Origin: Collybiopsis luxurians FD-317 M1 | Lineage: Eukaryota > Basidiomycota > Agaricomycetes > Agaricales > Omphalotaceae | Direction of reading: 5' to 3' | DNA length: 64,000 bases | Assembly: GCA_000827265.1 (NCBI GenBank) | Contig: KN834803.1 | Span: 196,144-260,143, forward strand | Program-made: the position numbers and the translations under genes | Notes under the pieces: model-generated | Told to the model about the DNA's origin: nothing | Databases searched by the model: none | Seen by the model: the letters and a program-made list of their open reading frames with translations, nothing else | Part shown: piece after piece, positions 24,086 through 34,639 of the stretch | Layout of the letters: every line of letters begins with the position of its first letter | Numbering within the stretch: the first letter of the stretch is position 1

Positions 24086-24981
24086 ATGCGTCTCAATCTA
24101 TCTGCACTGATCTTCAGCGTTGCTTGTACCGCATTTGCAGCTCCTGCGAGTGGTCCTCAGGTATCCATCTCTCTCTTCGTCAACCTACATCGCCTATGCA
24201 TGCATACGGTGTACTTAACTCACCTCAACTCCACATCTCTGCATAGACCGATAATCACGTATGGAAGCTGCCCGTCGCAATGTCGCCCACGCCTACCTTT
24301 ACCCTTCGCTGGCCTTCTTCCACACAGCCCCAAGATTGGAAAGGGGACTCAGCAAAGTCGCTCGAAGATGCCTTTCACAAAGCCGTCGAAATACCTGCCC
24401 TCACGAGATTGGGCTTTTCGGCTAAATCCTACACATTCTACGGGTATCCAAAATACACACAAGTGTCCGAGAAGAAGAAATATACAGAATTCTTGCTGCA
24501 ATCTGGACCGAGTGTGTGCGATGGTGATTGTACTGGGAAACTTGTGTGGGAAGGTGAAGAGATCAAAATTGAAGAGTTGAGGAATTCGGAGCACAGGACT
24601 ATTAACGTTCGTACTGCCTTCCTTTCATGTGTTTCTATCATAGAGTAGACTTACGAGTGCATCTTAGATATGAAGGCTAAAATTTTGAAGGAGGGTAAGG
24701 TGACCGTTAATGTACACTCTGGAGGACGAAGGATACGACAATACGACATCTTTCGCATTACTTCATTTTATTTCTCGCCTTTCCTTCACATCCTGGGAGA
24801 GTTTCGGAATGATTCGCTATTAATCGCACTGCCGCTTGAAGTATTACATAAAAATCTAAATAAATATCCCGAGTATGGACCAACGGGCAAGCCCTGCACA
24901 GCAACTACACCATCATCCACCCAGAAAATACGAGACCTAGTCGAGCCTTTTTCATGTTTGGAAGCTCGTTCGCAGATTTAG
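24086..24981 (+). CDS. Small secreted protein, 3' part uncertain
   Basis: Exon 1 (24086-24160) encodes a 19-residue signal-peptide-like start (MRLNLSALIFSVACTAFAAP). An intron to about 24246 follows. Exon 2 (24247-24609) encodes a soluble domain with one cysteine pair (SVCDGDCTG), YTFYGYPKY and KLVWEGEEIKIEEL motifs. A third exon can be joined by a GT-AG intron to an acceptor near 24672, reaching a stop at 24979-24981. The last part is less convincing, and the gene may end near 24648. Family not recognised. It would be processed through the secretory pathway. It lies 40 bp from the convergent secreted-protein gene. Confidence 0.5.
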
Positions 24982-25021
24982 AGAAACCCAAAATCCAGGC
25001 ACACTAGTACGTATGAGACTG

Positions 25022-25871
25022 TTATGCACTAACAGCGCTCAAAGCGGCACTATATGCGCTACCAACGGAAGAAGGAGAAGTGGCGCTGTTCCAGTTGCTT
25101 CCAGTAGGAACAACGTAGCTCTGACCAAGATCGCTTCCAGAGAACCCGAGATCCGACTGCGTAGTTGCATTCACCATGTCAGAAGAGCTTGACGATTAGA
25201 ATGAAAAAGGATATCTTACCGTAGAGAGGGATCCGTCAGCTTCGAAGATGTCGCTGAAGTGGCTTGCGATAGCAGAGTCATAGCCAACTTGGAGACCAGA
25301 GGTATGAAGCAAGTCGGAGCTGAAGTGGCTGCAAGAGGAAAGGAATTGTTGGAAGACTAAGAAAGAGAAAGAGCGCAAGTAATTCAGAAGTTATCATTGA
25401 AATCCTAAGCTACACTTACCAACGGTCTGAGTCTCAACTTCGCAGATCTGTTCTGTGACGATTCTACATTGACGACGAATGAGGTGTGAAAATTCTGGAG
25501 GGAAGCTCGACGTGCTCACCGCTTGGCAATTTCTTGAAGCACGAGAAGTTTCTGCTGAACAATCTCGATGCTCACGGATTCGCAGACCTCGACCTGCTGC
25601 TCGACCACAACCGAGCTGCTGATTTCGCCAGAAAAGTTTTCGACACCGTAGAAGTTATCAAAGTTATCGAATGATGAGATGGAGCCCCAGTTGTCGAAGG
25701 AAACATAGCGGCGGTCTGATACGATGGAAATAGGAGTCAGATACTCGATTCTCGCATTGAGCTCGGGGTATACGTACTCAAGCTTTGGTTCTGGGGGTTG
25801 AAAGGCGCCGCCAAAGCGCTACCGGCCACGGCGGAAAGAGTGAGCAAAGGAAGGGCGATTTTGGAAAACAT
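25022..25871 (-). CDS. Five-exon secreted protein family, copy 1
   Basis: Same exon plan as the fully resolved copy at 27753-28607, on the opposite strand; start at 25871-25869, stop at 25024-25022. The first exon encodes a classic signal peptide (MFSKIALPLLTLSAVAGSALA) ending before APFNP. The mature part has DNWGSISSFDNFDNFYG, a VVVEQQVEVCESVSIEIVQQK segment likely to form an amphipathic helix, an EVETQTV stretch, a conserved SCSHF, and a Ser/Ala-rich tail. Three cysteines are expected per protein. All splice signals appear intact. Head-to-head with copy 2. The family is unknown to me; extracellular location is inferred from the signal peptide. Confidence 0.75.
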
Positions 25872-26640
25872 ATTAATTGACGAGTTAGAGAGATGGGTGC
25901 GTGTGTGCAAGGAGGACAAGTCCACAAAAGATTGGGAAATTAAAGAAGGAAAGAGGCTCAAAGGGCGACCTGGCCAAAGAAAAAGTTGTGAAAGAACGAA
26001 AAAAAGCGAATTGATGCCTTTCAAAGGTGTATTCGACCAGGTTATAAGGCTTTCTGGGAGTATCCTATGCCCATCTTCTGGTTCGGCGGGCTATGCAGTT
26101 GAAGACGGGCGCGCCAGGGGTGATTGTCAAAGCACGTCTCGGTACGGGTTTGCGCCGACCATGACATTTGAAGGACATGACACATAATATTGTAGTTACC
26201 AAGTGAGCAACGTGAGCAACGACGCTCATAGAAGAGTATGGTACAGCAAACTGTGAAGATTCATGCTTAGTGTGCCCTATGACACTGTCAGAGTGTCGAA
26301 AGATTGACACATACGCTCAGTAAATCCAGACGCGTCATATACCCGAGCACGAGATATGATGTTAGGGTGGTCCTTCTTCAACAAACGAGTCTTGGAGCCT
26401 GCTTAAGTTACTCGTCGAAAGATTTGCCCTTGTCGAGTATGGAGACCACTGAAGGCTGTGATCATGACTCTGACGTTTGTATTCCATCTTACAATTTCGT
26501 GATGGGCCCCGATTTGGCCTCAATGAACGTTTAGCGCTCCCCGAGTCGCTAATTCCCGGTCCCGGGCCTCTGGGAGTTAGCGACTGTGCAGTAATCGCGC
26601 TGATCTAGAAATGACTCGGGGTATATGATGTGTATTATTT

Positions 26641-26950
26641 GACGTCGCAACCGGAAACGCGTTGGAGATTACATCTCCTCTGAGCTCTTATGCCCACATT
26701 TTCCATTGACATTGTATACCATCTTTCAAAGCCAATTCATGTAGCCGTTGGCTAATACTCCCTCGCCTTCGGTTACCTCCAAAACATTTTGTGTGCTCTT
26801 TGATTCGCCCACAAAGCTGGGGAGATTACACTCAGGGTGTCAAACTTGTTTGTCCTACAATGTATAATACAATTGAATGTTCGTTGTGAGTACTTGTTTC
26901 CTCGTTCCTCCCTCCTCTGCATTCTCCAGGTCGATCCTTATTCCATTCCA
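26641..26950 (+). repeat. Dispersed repeat R2, copy 1
   Basis: About 310 bp, strongly similar to 33916-34236 in the same orientation. Shared segments include 'ccggaaacgcg', 'tacatctcctctgagctct', 'cttcggttacctccaaaaca', 'ctcagggtgtcaa' and 'gtgagtacttgtttcctcgt'. No coding frame is conserved. Confidence 0.7.
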
Positions 26951-27587
26951 TGGACCAACCATTCCCCAAACGAGCAACCGTCACTTCTCCTTGCCTATTG
27001 TCAGTAAGGCCCGACCTTGGCGGCTTTCGCCTTCCTTTTCTCGGCTCAGACATTCTAAATGATAGGCACAGGCTCTTGGACGATGATATTGCTCGAGGCC
27101 AACTCTCAATATCTGGACAGCTCTACCGGTACCGAATATGTCTCAGAAAAAGTAAGGGTGAACTAAGTATTCAAAACTGCTTTAGAAGCGAGTTCTCGTG
27201 TGATTCAATTCGATTTATAGTGGGGCCTCCAGATTTTTTTTTGCATGCTCGTTTTCACAAATAGAAATACATGAGGTTGTGAAAGACGACGGTATAGCCA
27301 ATATGAGCAGCAAAGTGTACGTGTCGTGTCATATCATTCTATAACGCTCTTACAGTGTGGTATAATACAGTTGGCATGAGTCTCTCACTACGCAGTGTGC
27401 TTTTCAGTCTACGTTTATGAGCGCTATTGCTTATTGGATGCCGACCATCAATTTATGCCATGTCCGTCAAATGTCACATCGACGCAAAATCATACCGAGA
27501 TGTGTTCTCCGTACATCACAGCGAGCGCCCCGGAAATCCAGCTGCATCGCCAGAGCCAGAGGAAGGGAATGAAGCACTCCCAGAAAG

Positions 27588-27596
27588 CTATATAAC
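27588..27596 (+). promoter_or_regulatory. TATA-like box of secreted protein copy 2
   Basis: 'ctatataac' about 160 bp before the start codon, conserved as 'gttatatag' or 'gttataag' on the opposite strand upstream of the other two copies. Confidence 0.45.
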
Positions 27597-27752
27597 CTCG
27601 TCGAGTCCGCTTTTGAAAGCATCAGTTCGCCTTTTTTCGTTCTTCCGTACCACTTTTTATTGGCCAGGTTGCCTCTTTCGTTCTTTGATTCACTAATCTT
27701 TGTGGACCCCCTGCACGCACATCGCCTAAATCCCTCTACCAGCATCATCACT

Positions 27753-28607
27753 ATGTTTTCCAAAATCGCCCTCCCTCTGCTTTCTCTCTCCGCTTTGGCC
27801 GGTAGTGCTCTGGCCGCACCTGTCAATCCCCAGACCCAGAGCCTGAGTACGTATACCCTGTGCACAATGCTAGGATCGAATATCTAATTTTCCTCTGTAT
27901 CGAATCGTTCAGACCGCCGCTACATTTCCTTCGACAACTGGGGTTCCATCTCATCATTCGATAACTTTGATAACTTCTACGGTGTCGAAAACTTTTCTGG
28001 TGAAATTAGCAGCTCGGTTGTGGTCGAGCAGCAGGTCGAAGTCTGCGAATCCGTGAGCATCGAGATTGTTCAGCAGAAACTTCTCGTGCTCCAAGAGATT
28101 GCCAAGCGGTAAGCACGTCGAGCATCCCTCTCAAACTTTCTTTCCTCATTTGTCGTCAATGTAGAATTATCACGGAACAGGTCTGCGAAGTTGAAACTCA
28201 GACCGTTGGTAAGCGCAGCTTGGATCTCAGGGGTAACTTCCTCTTGCTCACACTCGTCCTTTTTTTAGTTTTCCAGCAATTCCTCGCCTCTTGCAGCCAC
28301 TTTAGTTCCGACTTGCTTCATACTTCTGATGTTCAAGTTGGCTACGACTCTGCCATTGCCAGCCATTTCAGCGACATCTTTGAATCTGACGGATCTCTTT
28401 CTACCGTAAGCGTCACCTTTAATCGATCTCAACGTCCAACCCTTCTGATATAGCAATCTTCCAACTAACTAGTCGGATCTCGGATTTTCCGGAAGCGATC
28501 TCGGCCAGAGCTACATTGTACCAACTGGAAGTAACTGGAACAGTGCGACATCTCCTTCTTCTGTCGGTAGTGCATACAGTGCAGCTTTAAGTGCCGCTAG
28601 CGCATGA
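27753..28607 (+). CDS. Five-exon secreted protein family, copy 2
   Basis: Exons 27753-27846, 27913-28108, 28165-28208, 28269-28405 and 28473-28607 give 201 residues. Introns are 66, 56, 60 and 67 bp, all GT-AG. The N-terminal signal peptide (MFSKIALPLLSLSALAGSALA) is followed by APVNPQTQS. Next come DNWGSISSFDNFDNFYG, a Val/Glu-rich segment with CESVSIEIVQQKLLVLQEIAKR, a short cysteine-containing piece (EQVCEVETQTV), QQFLASCSHF and ASHFSDIFESDGS, ending in a Ser/Ala-rich tail. Two cysteines in mid-protein could pair. Copies 1 and 3 are close paralogues. No known catalytic motif is visible. A small secreted protein of unknown role is the safest call. Confidence 0.8.
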
Positions 28608-30514
28608 AATGTGTGCTTTCGGTGTCTACAAACCTTCAATCCGAACATGTTGCTTGTTTTTGCAAAACATACCATGACGAAAAAGACTCTCTTGGAAAAG
28701 CCTAATGACACAATCATAGAAAACGATGTATCTGTAGGTTTTTAATGGTTCTTGGGATTTTTTTATACTTCTATGTAATATAACGGTAGGGCGATTAATA
28801 ACGAACAACTTCTAAATTGGCATGAATTGGATCGGACTTGTTTTGCTATTGAGGTTCTCGGCACCTATGGAAGGGGCCTTAGGGCTACGAAATTTTTGAG
28901 TGAGATGATACCGTTTGCAATGGATATGATACATTCACGAAATGATCATTATTATATTCTCAGCTGAAAGGTTGGTTAGTCCAGTACAGAATGGACCTCG
29001 GTCTAGTTTGCAGTTATCTAGTAATTTGTAGTATTGTTTTTCAAAAAAAAAACACACTACTCATTGCTCCATTAATCACTCCCCGCCACTGTAGTTCCGG
29101 CTAGCTCCATATCCACACTAAAACCTTGAAGGCCATTACCGAGAAGTGTGCAAAGTGAAGGGGTTTTCTGGTGAGCCTGAGAATGCTGTTCTAAAGTCCG
29201 TCAAGAATGCACTTGTAGCCTACCAGTTGTAGGAATCGTATCTTTATGACTGAAATAAAGAGGGAAAGCCGGGATAAAACTATTTGGCAACCCCGCGGGA
29301 ATTCGGTCGACGGCGGAAGAACGTGGCACACCGAGTTTGGGGTTATCGAGCGAGGAATCCAGTTTCCATTCACAATGTACAATTTGTGCCAATACTAAGT
29401 ATAGAGCACTCATTGGCTGTTGATTCAGGATTCCCCGATGAATGTGCCTTGGATGCATAGGTACCCGTACCTATCATGATCTACTAAGCTACGAGAGAGA
29501 TTATGTATGTAACCACTGGCAAGAAATGCATCAGAACTTGCTCTTGAACATGGTGTTTTTATTTTTGGAGCGTTCAATGTTCTCCGGGCAATGACAAAGT
29601 TACTTACAATCTGAAAAATCTATTCAAGCTCAGTGATTGTTCATGTCGAGAAGAGATGGATTGAAGGGGGGTTGGAAGTTGTGGCTTGGAAAGATTGAAA
29701 GATGCATCATAGGGTTAGTTCTACTTGGAACGCTCACCATGGGCTTTTTTCTTCCCATCCATAAATTCATGTTGAGCTTCCATGCAAGTTTCATCCAACT
29801 CGGCATGAAGAATGTTATTGGCTCAAAAAATTCGCTCCGGGACTATCACGGATCTCAGTGAAGTCCATCCTAGCTTATAAACACACAATGGATTCTGTAC
29901 TGTTTATCGAGCATGCCTCGACAGCGCTCTGAACACCCTCAACGCCTGCTAAACTTGTTGGATCTGGAGGCATCACTGGAACTGGTCACATTCTGCTGGC
30001 CGTCGACCGAGTTCCCGCGGAGTTGCGAAATAGTTTTATCCGAAAAGCCGATGGTTACTATTCGATTTAATACACTTCCTCCCATCCTTCCTTCCATCAG
30101 ATAGAGATCCGCACTTTAACCGTATATACGGTTTACGCTTACCGCTTACGGGTATCCGTTAAAGTACTGTATTTTGTACGTTTTACGATTTGAGTTTTAC
30201 ACGTCTCAGAGATTGTAAACTGAATACCGTCACACAAACACTGAATGCCCTTTGGTCCAGCCGGACTCGTAACTGCCGCGCGATTTATCGCGACGGCCCA
30301 CACTCTCACGTATCTGCTCGTTGAACTCCATGTTCCTTCATCACCAGAGCCAGATTCGGACCCATCTGATAGTTGGTTGGGCAGAACTGTATTGAACGTA
30401 GTGTCCGCCCAACCTGTGGGTCTCGACTTGGTAATGGTCCTGAGCTTCGTCAAAAAATTGATAGCGCCCATTCTCTTTATTGGTGAATTCTAGCTTCCAG
30501 TCATGGAGAATTGA
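28608..30514. other. Gene-poor stretch with an inverted repeat pair
   Basis: No intact gene. About 29272-29325 and 29998-30050 are inverted copies of a coding-like piece sharing 'gataaaactattt', 'ccgcggga' and 'tcggtcgacgg'. In one frame the second reads HILLAVDRVPAELRNSF before a stop at about 30077. They are probably fragments of a lost gene family. 29637-29861 is open but unsupported. Confidence 0.4.
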
Positions 30515-30838
30515 TCAGTGGGCTATATCGAGCTTGTATCGAGAAATGTAACCAGAGATCTCGCCCTGGGTGTAGACCCAGACATTACCAGCCACCGGCC
30601 AGTAAACAGAAATATCTGTGAAGCGGGGTTGGGGGAGATCCGATGCAGGTGCGGAAGGGGGATTGAATCGGGGGACATGGATTGAAAGGGGTTCAGTGGG
30701 TTGAATGGGAGGTTCTATCTGCTGGTCTGCATCCTCTGTGGCATTATTCTTTTTTCCGATCTCATAGGAGAAGCCCTTAAGGCTGGTCGCTGTTGTCCAT
30801 TCAATGCCATCATCCGAAGTTGAACCTCGAGTAGCCAT
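30515..30838 (-). CDS. Hypothetical protein, about 107 residues
   Basis: An ATG at 30838-30836 opens a frame of 107 codons to a TGA at 30517-30515. The sequence is polar and Pro-rich in the middle (IEPPIQPTEPLSIHVPRFNPPSAP). It ends with an aromatic FTDISVYWPVAGNVWVYTQG segment that looks structured. There is no signal peptide, membrane span or cysteine. No relative is seen in the window and no family is recognised. It may be a fragment of a larger gene. Confidence 0.35.
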   Translation of the reverse strand: MATRGSTSDDGIEWTTATSLKGFSYEIGKKNNATEDADQQIEPPIQPTEPLSIHVPRFNPPSAPASDLPQPRFTDISVYWPVAGNVWVYTQGEISGYISRYKLDIAH

Positions 30839-31140
30839 ATTCTGCAAAGAAACCTTGGGTTAGACAAGAAAATTGGCTCTTCGAGGCCTCTTAAACTCGT
30901 TTTGTAAGTGATTGCGCGCTGGGAAGAAAATGTGGGAAGGCCGTCAAGGACTCAGGAGGACTACCAAGGACGTGTGCAATGCAGCCGAAACTGTATGCAA
31001 CAGAGACTAATGGGTCTCGTATGGCGGAACGCTAGATCAAGGTAAAATTGTTTGAGTATTGGTGGTCTTACCGCAGTGTAGTTTTAGGGATCGGTCACGG
31101 GGTCTATTAACTTAGAGTTCAGATATGAACCTTGCTCATT

Positions 31141-31330
31141 ACGAGTGCATAGAATGAAATGGTATGTGTCGAGGATTTTGTGCTTGATCTAAGGCAGGCA
31201 ATCTTGAATTGGTTTAATTCTTGCAATTTATACAATTTTAGTTGGTGTACATTACCTACTAATTTGTTCCATTACTGAAAAAGGCACGAGTACCACCACA
31301 CCTTAGCGGGGCCCACTATGCGTCAAGTTT
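31141..31330 (+). repeat. Dispersed repeat R3, copy 2
   Basis: Matches 427-630 and 39875-40050 in the same orientation, including 'aggcaggcaatctt' and 'gcaatttata.attttagtt'. Confidence 0.6.
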
Positions 31331-31454
31331 CTTTGTTCATGTCACTGAGTTGCACAATCGATTGAAACACTTTCAGCTCTCGCTCCACTCGGTGGTAATT
31401 ACGGTTTGTTAGACTTCAGCTGAATGAAAGTTTTGGCTTATCGATCTATACTGA

Positions 31455-32062
31455 TCAAAATTTCTCTTATCTATCTCATCTCCAAATGAGAATTCTGTAC
31501 TTAATATATTCTATTGCTATTGGTCCCTGCTAGTCAGACGGACTATTGTGTACATCTTACAGCAATACTTGGTGTACTCAAGGGTGAGCTGACTTGAGAA
31601 ACAGATGTGTGATTCTATACACCAGTTCAGGATATGCCGTTCGCTCAGTTGTTCGTCGACGCCCCGAATTAGCATCCAGGGGCTGGAATTGTGCTAACTA
31701 TAATCTCCTGAGCCGTATTGCTGCTTGGATCGAAGCTCGGAGACGGAGATTCTCTATCCATTTTCGCTGTTGCTCCTGGGACAATTTGAGTAATTAGATT
31801 TGAATCAGAATTTTTCTCATCTATCTGATATTTAATCGAGAAATTTTTACTTAATATATGCTATTACTGGTCCCTGCTGGTCAAATGGATTGTCGTGCAC
31901 ATGTTACAGCAATACTGGGTACACTTCAAGTTTGGGTTGACCTGAGAAACAAGTGTGTGATTCTATATACCAGCTCAGAATATGCCATTTGCTGAATTGT
32001 TCATCAATGTCCTGAATTAACATCGAGGGGTTGGAACTGTGCTAGCTCTGATCTCCCGAGCT
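31455..32062 (+). repeat. Two-unit tandem duplication, about 350 bp period
   Basis: Unit 1 (31455-31714) and unit 2 (31805-32062) share 'ctatct', 'acttaatatat', 'tggtccctgct', 'ttacagcaatact', 'gtgtgattctata' and 'ggaa.tgtgcta'. They differ by many substitutions, so the duplication is old. No conserved reading frame. Confidence 0.65.
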
Positions 32063-32585
32063 GACCCCTAGCCATTAGGTTTGGTAAAGATGACATTGGA
32101 GATAGGAGGAGACATACATGTGTTCCTGAAAGGCGTTACCCTCTTGAAGTAGTACCTCTGCCTTTGGGCAGCTTTCGCACTTCCAACTATAGCTCAGGGG
32201 TCAGGGATCTGGTTGCCATAACCGGGAGTTGGACTCCCACCCCAAATTGAACAGACAATGTAAGCGGGCTATCGTGACTGACTATAGCCATTACAAGAGG
32301 GACATGTTTGCTCAAGTTACTTTCTGTGCAAGCATTTGTCAGAATTGTTATCCTGAAGTGTGTCACTCAGGGGCAGTCAGAGTTAACACTGATGCTGAAA
32401 ATGAATTAACTTTCATAATTAAGTATTAAATCAACCTCAGAAGTGAGCCAGAATTGTTCACTCTTTCACAATAGAGCATAGGTGACATTACTGATCTACA
32501 AAAATACCGGAAAGGCGACAGATTCTTGCAAAATCACGATGCCGTGCTAACCTTCTGATCCCTCAAGCACTGTAGTGTCCAGAAG

Positions 32586-32592
32586 TATAAAG
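32586..32592 (+). promoter_or_regulatory. TATA box of the lectin gene
   Basis: TATAAAG in 'gaagtataaaggcgc', about 125 bp before the lectin start codon, at a plausible distance for a fungal core promoter. Confidence 0.5.
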
Positions 32593-32710
32593 GCGCAAAC
32601 TCCATCCAGAACTCCTCAGTCTTCAGACCATTGTCCGAAAGCCACTTTCAGCCAACAAGTACATCCCAGCCCCATCTTCTTTCGCAACCTTACTTACACG
32701 ATTTTTCAGC

Positions 32711-33142
32711 ATGAGCTACACAATAAACGTCAAGGTCTACCAAACCAACACCAACGCCTTCTTCCACATCGTCGAGCAAGGCGTATATGCCAATGGTGGC
32801 ACCTGGCACGAGTCCAACGGGGTCCACGTGCTGACTATGGGCAGCTCCGGCACGTCGGGCATGCTGATCTTCCGCACCGAGCAGGGCAAGGAGCCCTTCT
32901 GGGTTGTTCAAGGCGTGCACAACTACAGGCCTTGGGTTGACATCGTCACCAATCTTTCGGATGATGTCACAGCTGCCAAGGGACTCGCCGAGTATTACAA
33001 TAACACGGTCCCTGGGAGGGCGCAAGCTAGAGAAGCGCAGAGGACGAGCTGGGAGGCCGTAAATGCGCAGGGAAGGAAGATTACGGCGAGGTATGCTGTG
33101 AGCACTGGCAATGATCTTGAACTGCACATCATCATTGGTTGA
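32711..33142 (+). CDS. Fungal fruit-body lectin (FB_lectin family)
   Basis: Intronless 143-residue protein, the usual length of this family. The family's landmark order is present: MSYTINVKVYQTN at the N-terminus, then ANGGTW, a Gly-rich SSGTSG turn, GVHNYRPWVDIVTNL, a QYY-like YYN segment (EYYNN), and a C-terminal ELHIIIG. There is no signal peptide, as is normal for these cytosolic mushroom lectins. Established family knowledge: members bind the T-antigen disaccharide and N-acetylglucosamine and adopt a beta-sandwich related to the actinoporin fold. They serve as defence lectins against animals grazing the fruit body. Compared with typical members, the stretch before ANGGTW is a few residues short. 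The frame is intact. Confidence 0.93.
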   Translation: MSYTINVKVYQTNTNAFFHIVEQGVYANGGTWHESNGVHVLTMGSSGTSGMLIFRTEQGKEPFWVVQGVHNYRPWVDIVTNLSDDVTAAKGLAEYYNNTVPGRAQAREAQRTSWEAVNAQGRKITARYAVSTGNDLELHIIIG

Positions 33143-34639
33143 GCTACTGCATTGACTCGAAGATGATTTTCATCTTCTTGATGTAATTTTGTAAAGATTG
33201 TTGACAATTTGAATTCTAACTTGGCACACCCATGGACATGGACATAAGTAAACGGTGTTGATTGGTTGATGGAAATGCATTTGAGATGTCAACACTCGCT
33301 ACGGACAGTCTCTCTCCTCTTTCTGCTTTGAATGATGCAGTCCAACGGCCTCTGTTGTACCATGGAAAGCATAAAAGCTAACTTGCTCCCTTTCCTTGAT
33401 CAATACGCATCTCAATTTCCCCTGAAGAGATATATATAGACTACAGCACCAATGTCGATGGTTTCTGCATTTGACGCAAGTTCAGCTTTATGGGCTCCTT
33501 TACTAACATGTTACTTGTAAGTTATTCTGCCTGGTCATTGGAATATCCAATAACAATTCCATAAAATCAGCTTCAAATATTCTTCTGCGGTCAGTGTTCA
33601 GATTGTATAAAGACAACAATGAAAGTACAGCTTGCTAAATTTACCATGCAGGAGCATACATGATCATATTTGGTCCCTACATATATCATCATATTCAACA
33701 CCGAGGGCGGCAGCACTATTATCAAGGGTCTATTTTCTTCCTCTTCCTCTTGAGCATGGTTTCTATAGCTCTCTCAATCTGAGGCTTTATTATTATGGTT
33801 GATCTTTATAGCAACCTTTTTGCCAGTGTGTCAGGCTCCAACAATGGCCAACTGTTATTGCTAATTATTTGGATCATAATCTCCAGTAGGCAATTTCATA
33901 TACATTGTATAATGTGACATTATAACCGGAAACGCGTTTGGATTACATCTCCTCTGAGCTCTTAAGCCCACTTTTTCTATATTGAAATTGCATACAACCT
34001 TTCAAAACCAATTCATATAGCTGTTGGCTTATACTCCCTTGCCTTCGGTTACCTCCAAAACATTTGTGTCGAGTTTAGAGCTCTTTAATCCGTCCACAAA
34101 GCTGAGGAGATTGCACTCAGGGTGTCAAGCTTGTTTGTCCTACAATGGGTAATACAATTGAATATTCGTTGTGAGTACTTGTTTCCTCGTTCCTCGTTCC
34201 TCTCTCCTCCACATCCTCAAGGCCGATCCATATTAAATCATAAAGGCTCAGCACGGGTGAATAGAGCGGCCGTCTCACTTATAGCCCGTCAGCTGGTGGG
34301 CCTGCGAATCCTAAAGTTAATAAAGACGCCCCCGGTGGGGCAAGGAAAAGGGTCGCTCTAAGCCACTTACTGTCACCATATTGCAGCCGAGCGTAAACAA
34401 AAACACTCAAGCACAGCCTCTAATTGGCACCTGCCTATGTCCCCGATTAATCCGCTGTCTCTGTTTCTTGCTTAAATCCGCCAGGACATTGCACTCTGCA
34501 GCCTGCAGCATTCCGACTACATTTATAATTGAACAGTCTGTTACTACCCAGTGCCGCCCGGAAAAATGTCGTAGAACAGCAGAATGGCAGATAAAGTTTA
34601 AGGAAGTAGAGCGGACTTGGAACAACCAGGTGTTGATCT
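33143..34639. other. Intergenic
   Basis: No gene supported. 33916-34236 is R2 copy 2. The piece 34237-34639 matches nothing else in the window. Confidence 0.45.
33916..34236 (+). repeat. Dispersed repeat R2, copy 2
   Basis: Same orientation as 26641-26950, with high similarity across the whole block. The two copies lie on either side of the secreted-protein copy 2/lectin interval. Confidence 0.7.

Larger units (their letters stand above)
25872..27752. other. Divergent intergenic region between secreted protein copies 1 and 2
   Basis: Both ends show matching promoter-proximal sequence in inverted orientation, about 600 bp each, so the duplication includes the promoters. The centre holds one copy of repeat R2 (26641-26950). 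No gene is supported. Confidence 0.5.
30839..32585. other. Intergenic with two repeats
   Basis: Contains R3 copy 2 (31141-31330) and a tandem duplication (31455-32062). No gene is supported. Confidence 0.5.

Noticed and set aside
32185..32250. tRNA-like string ('tagctcaggggt' and 'ccataaccggg')
   Set aside because: It resembles D- and anticodon-arm consensus, but the anticodon loop and acceptor stem cannot be closed properly. At best a degenerate tRNA relic.
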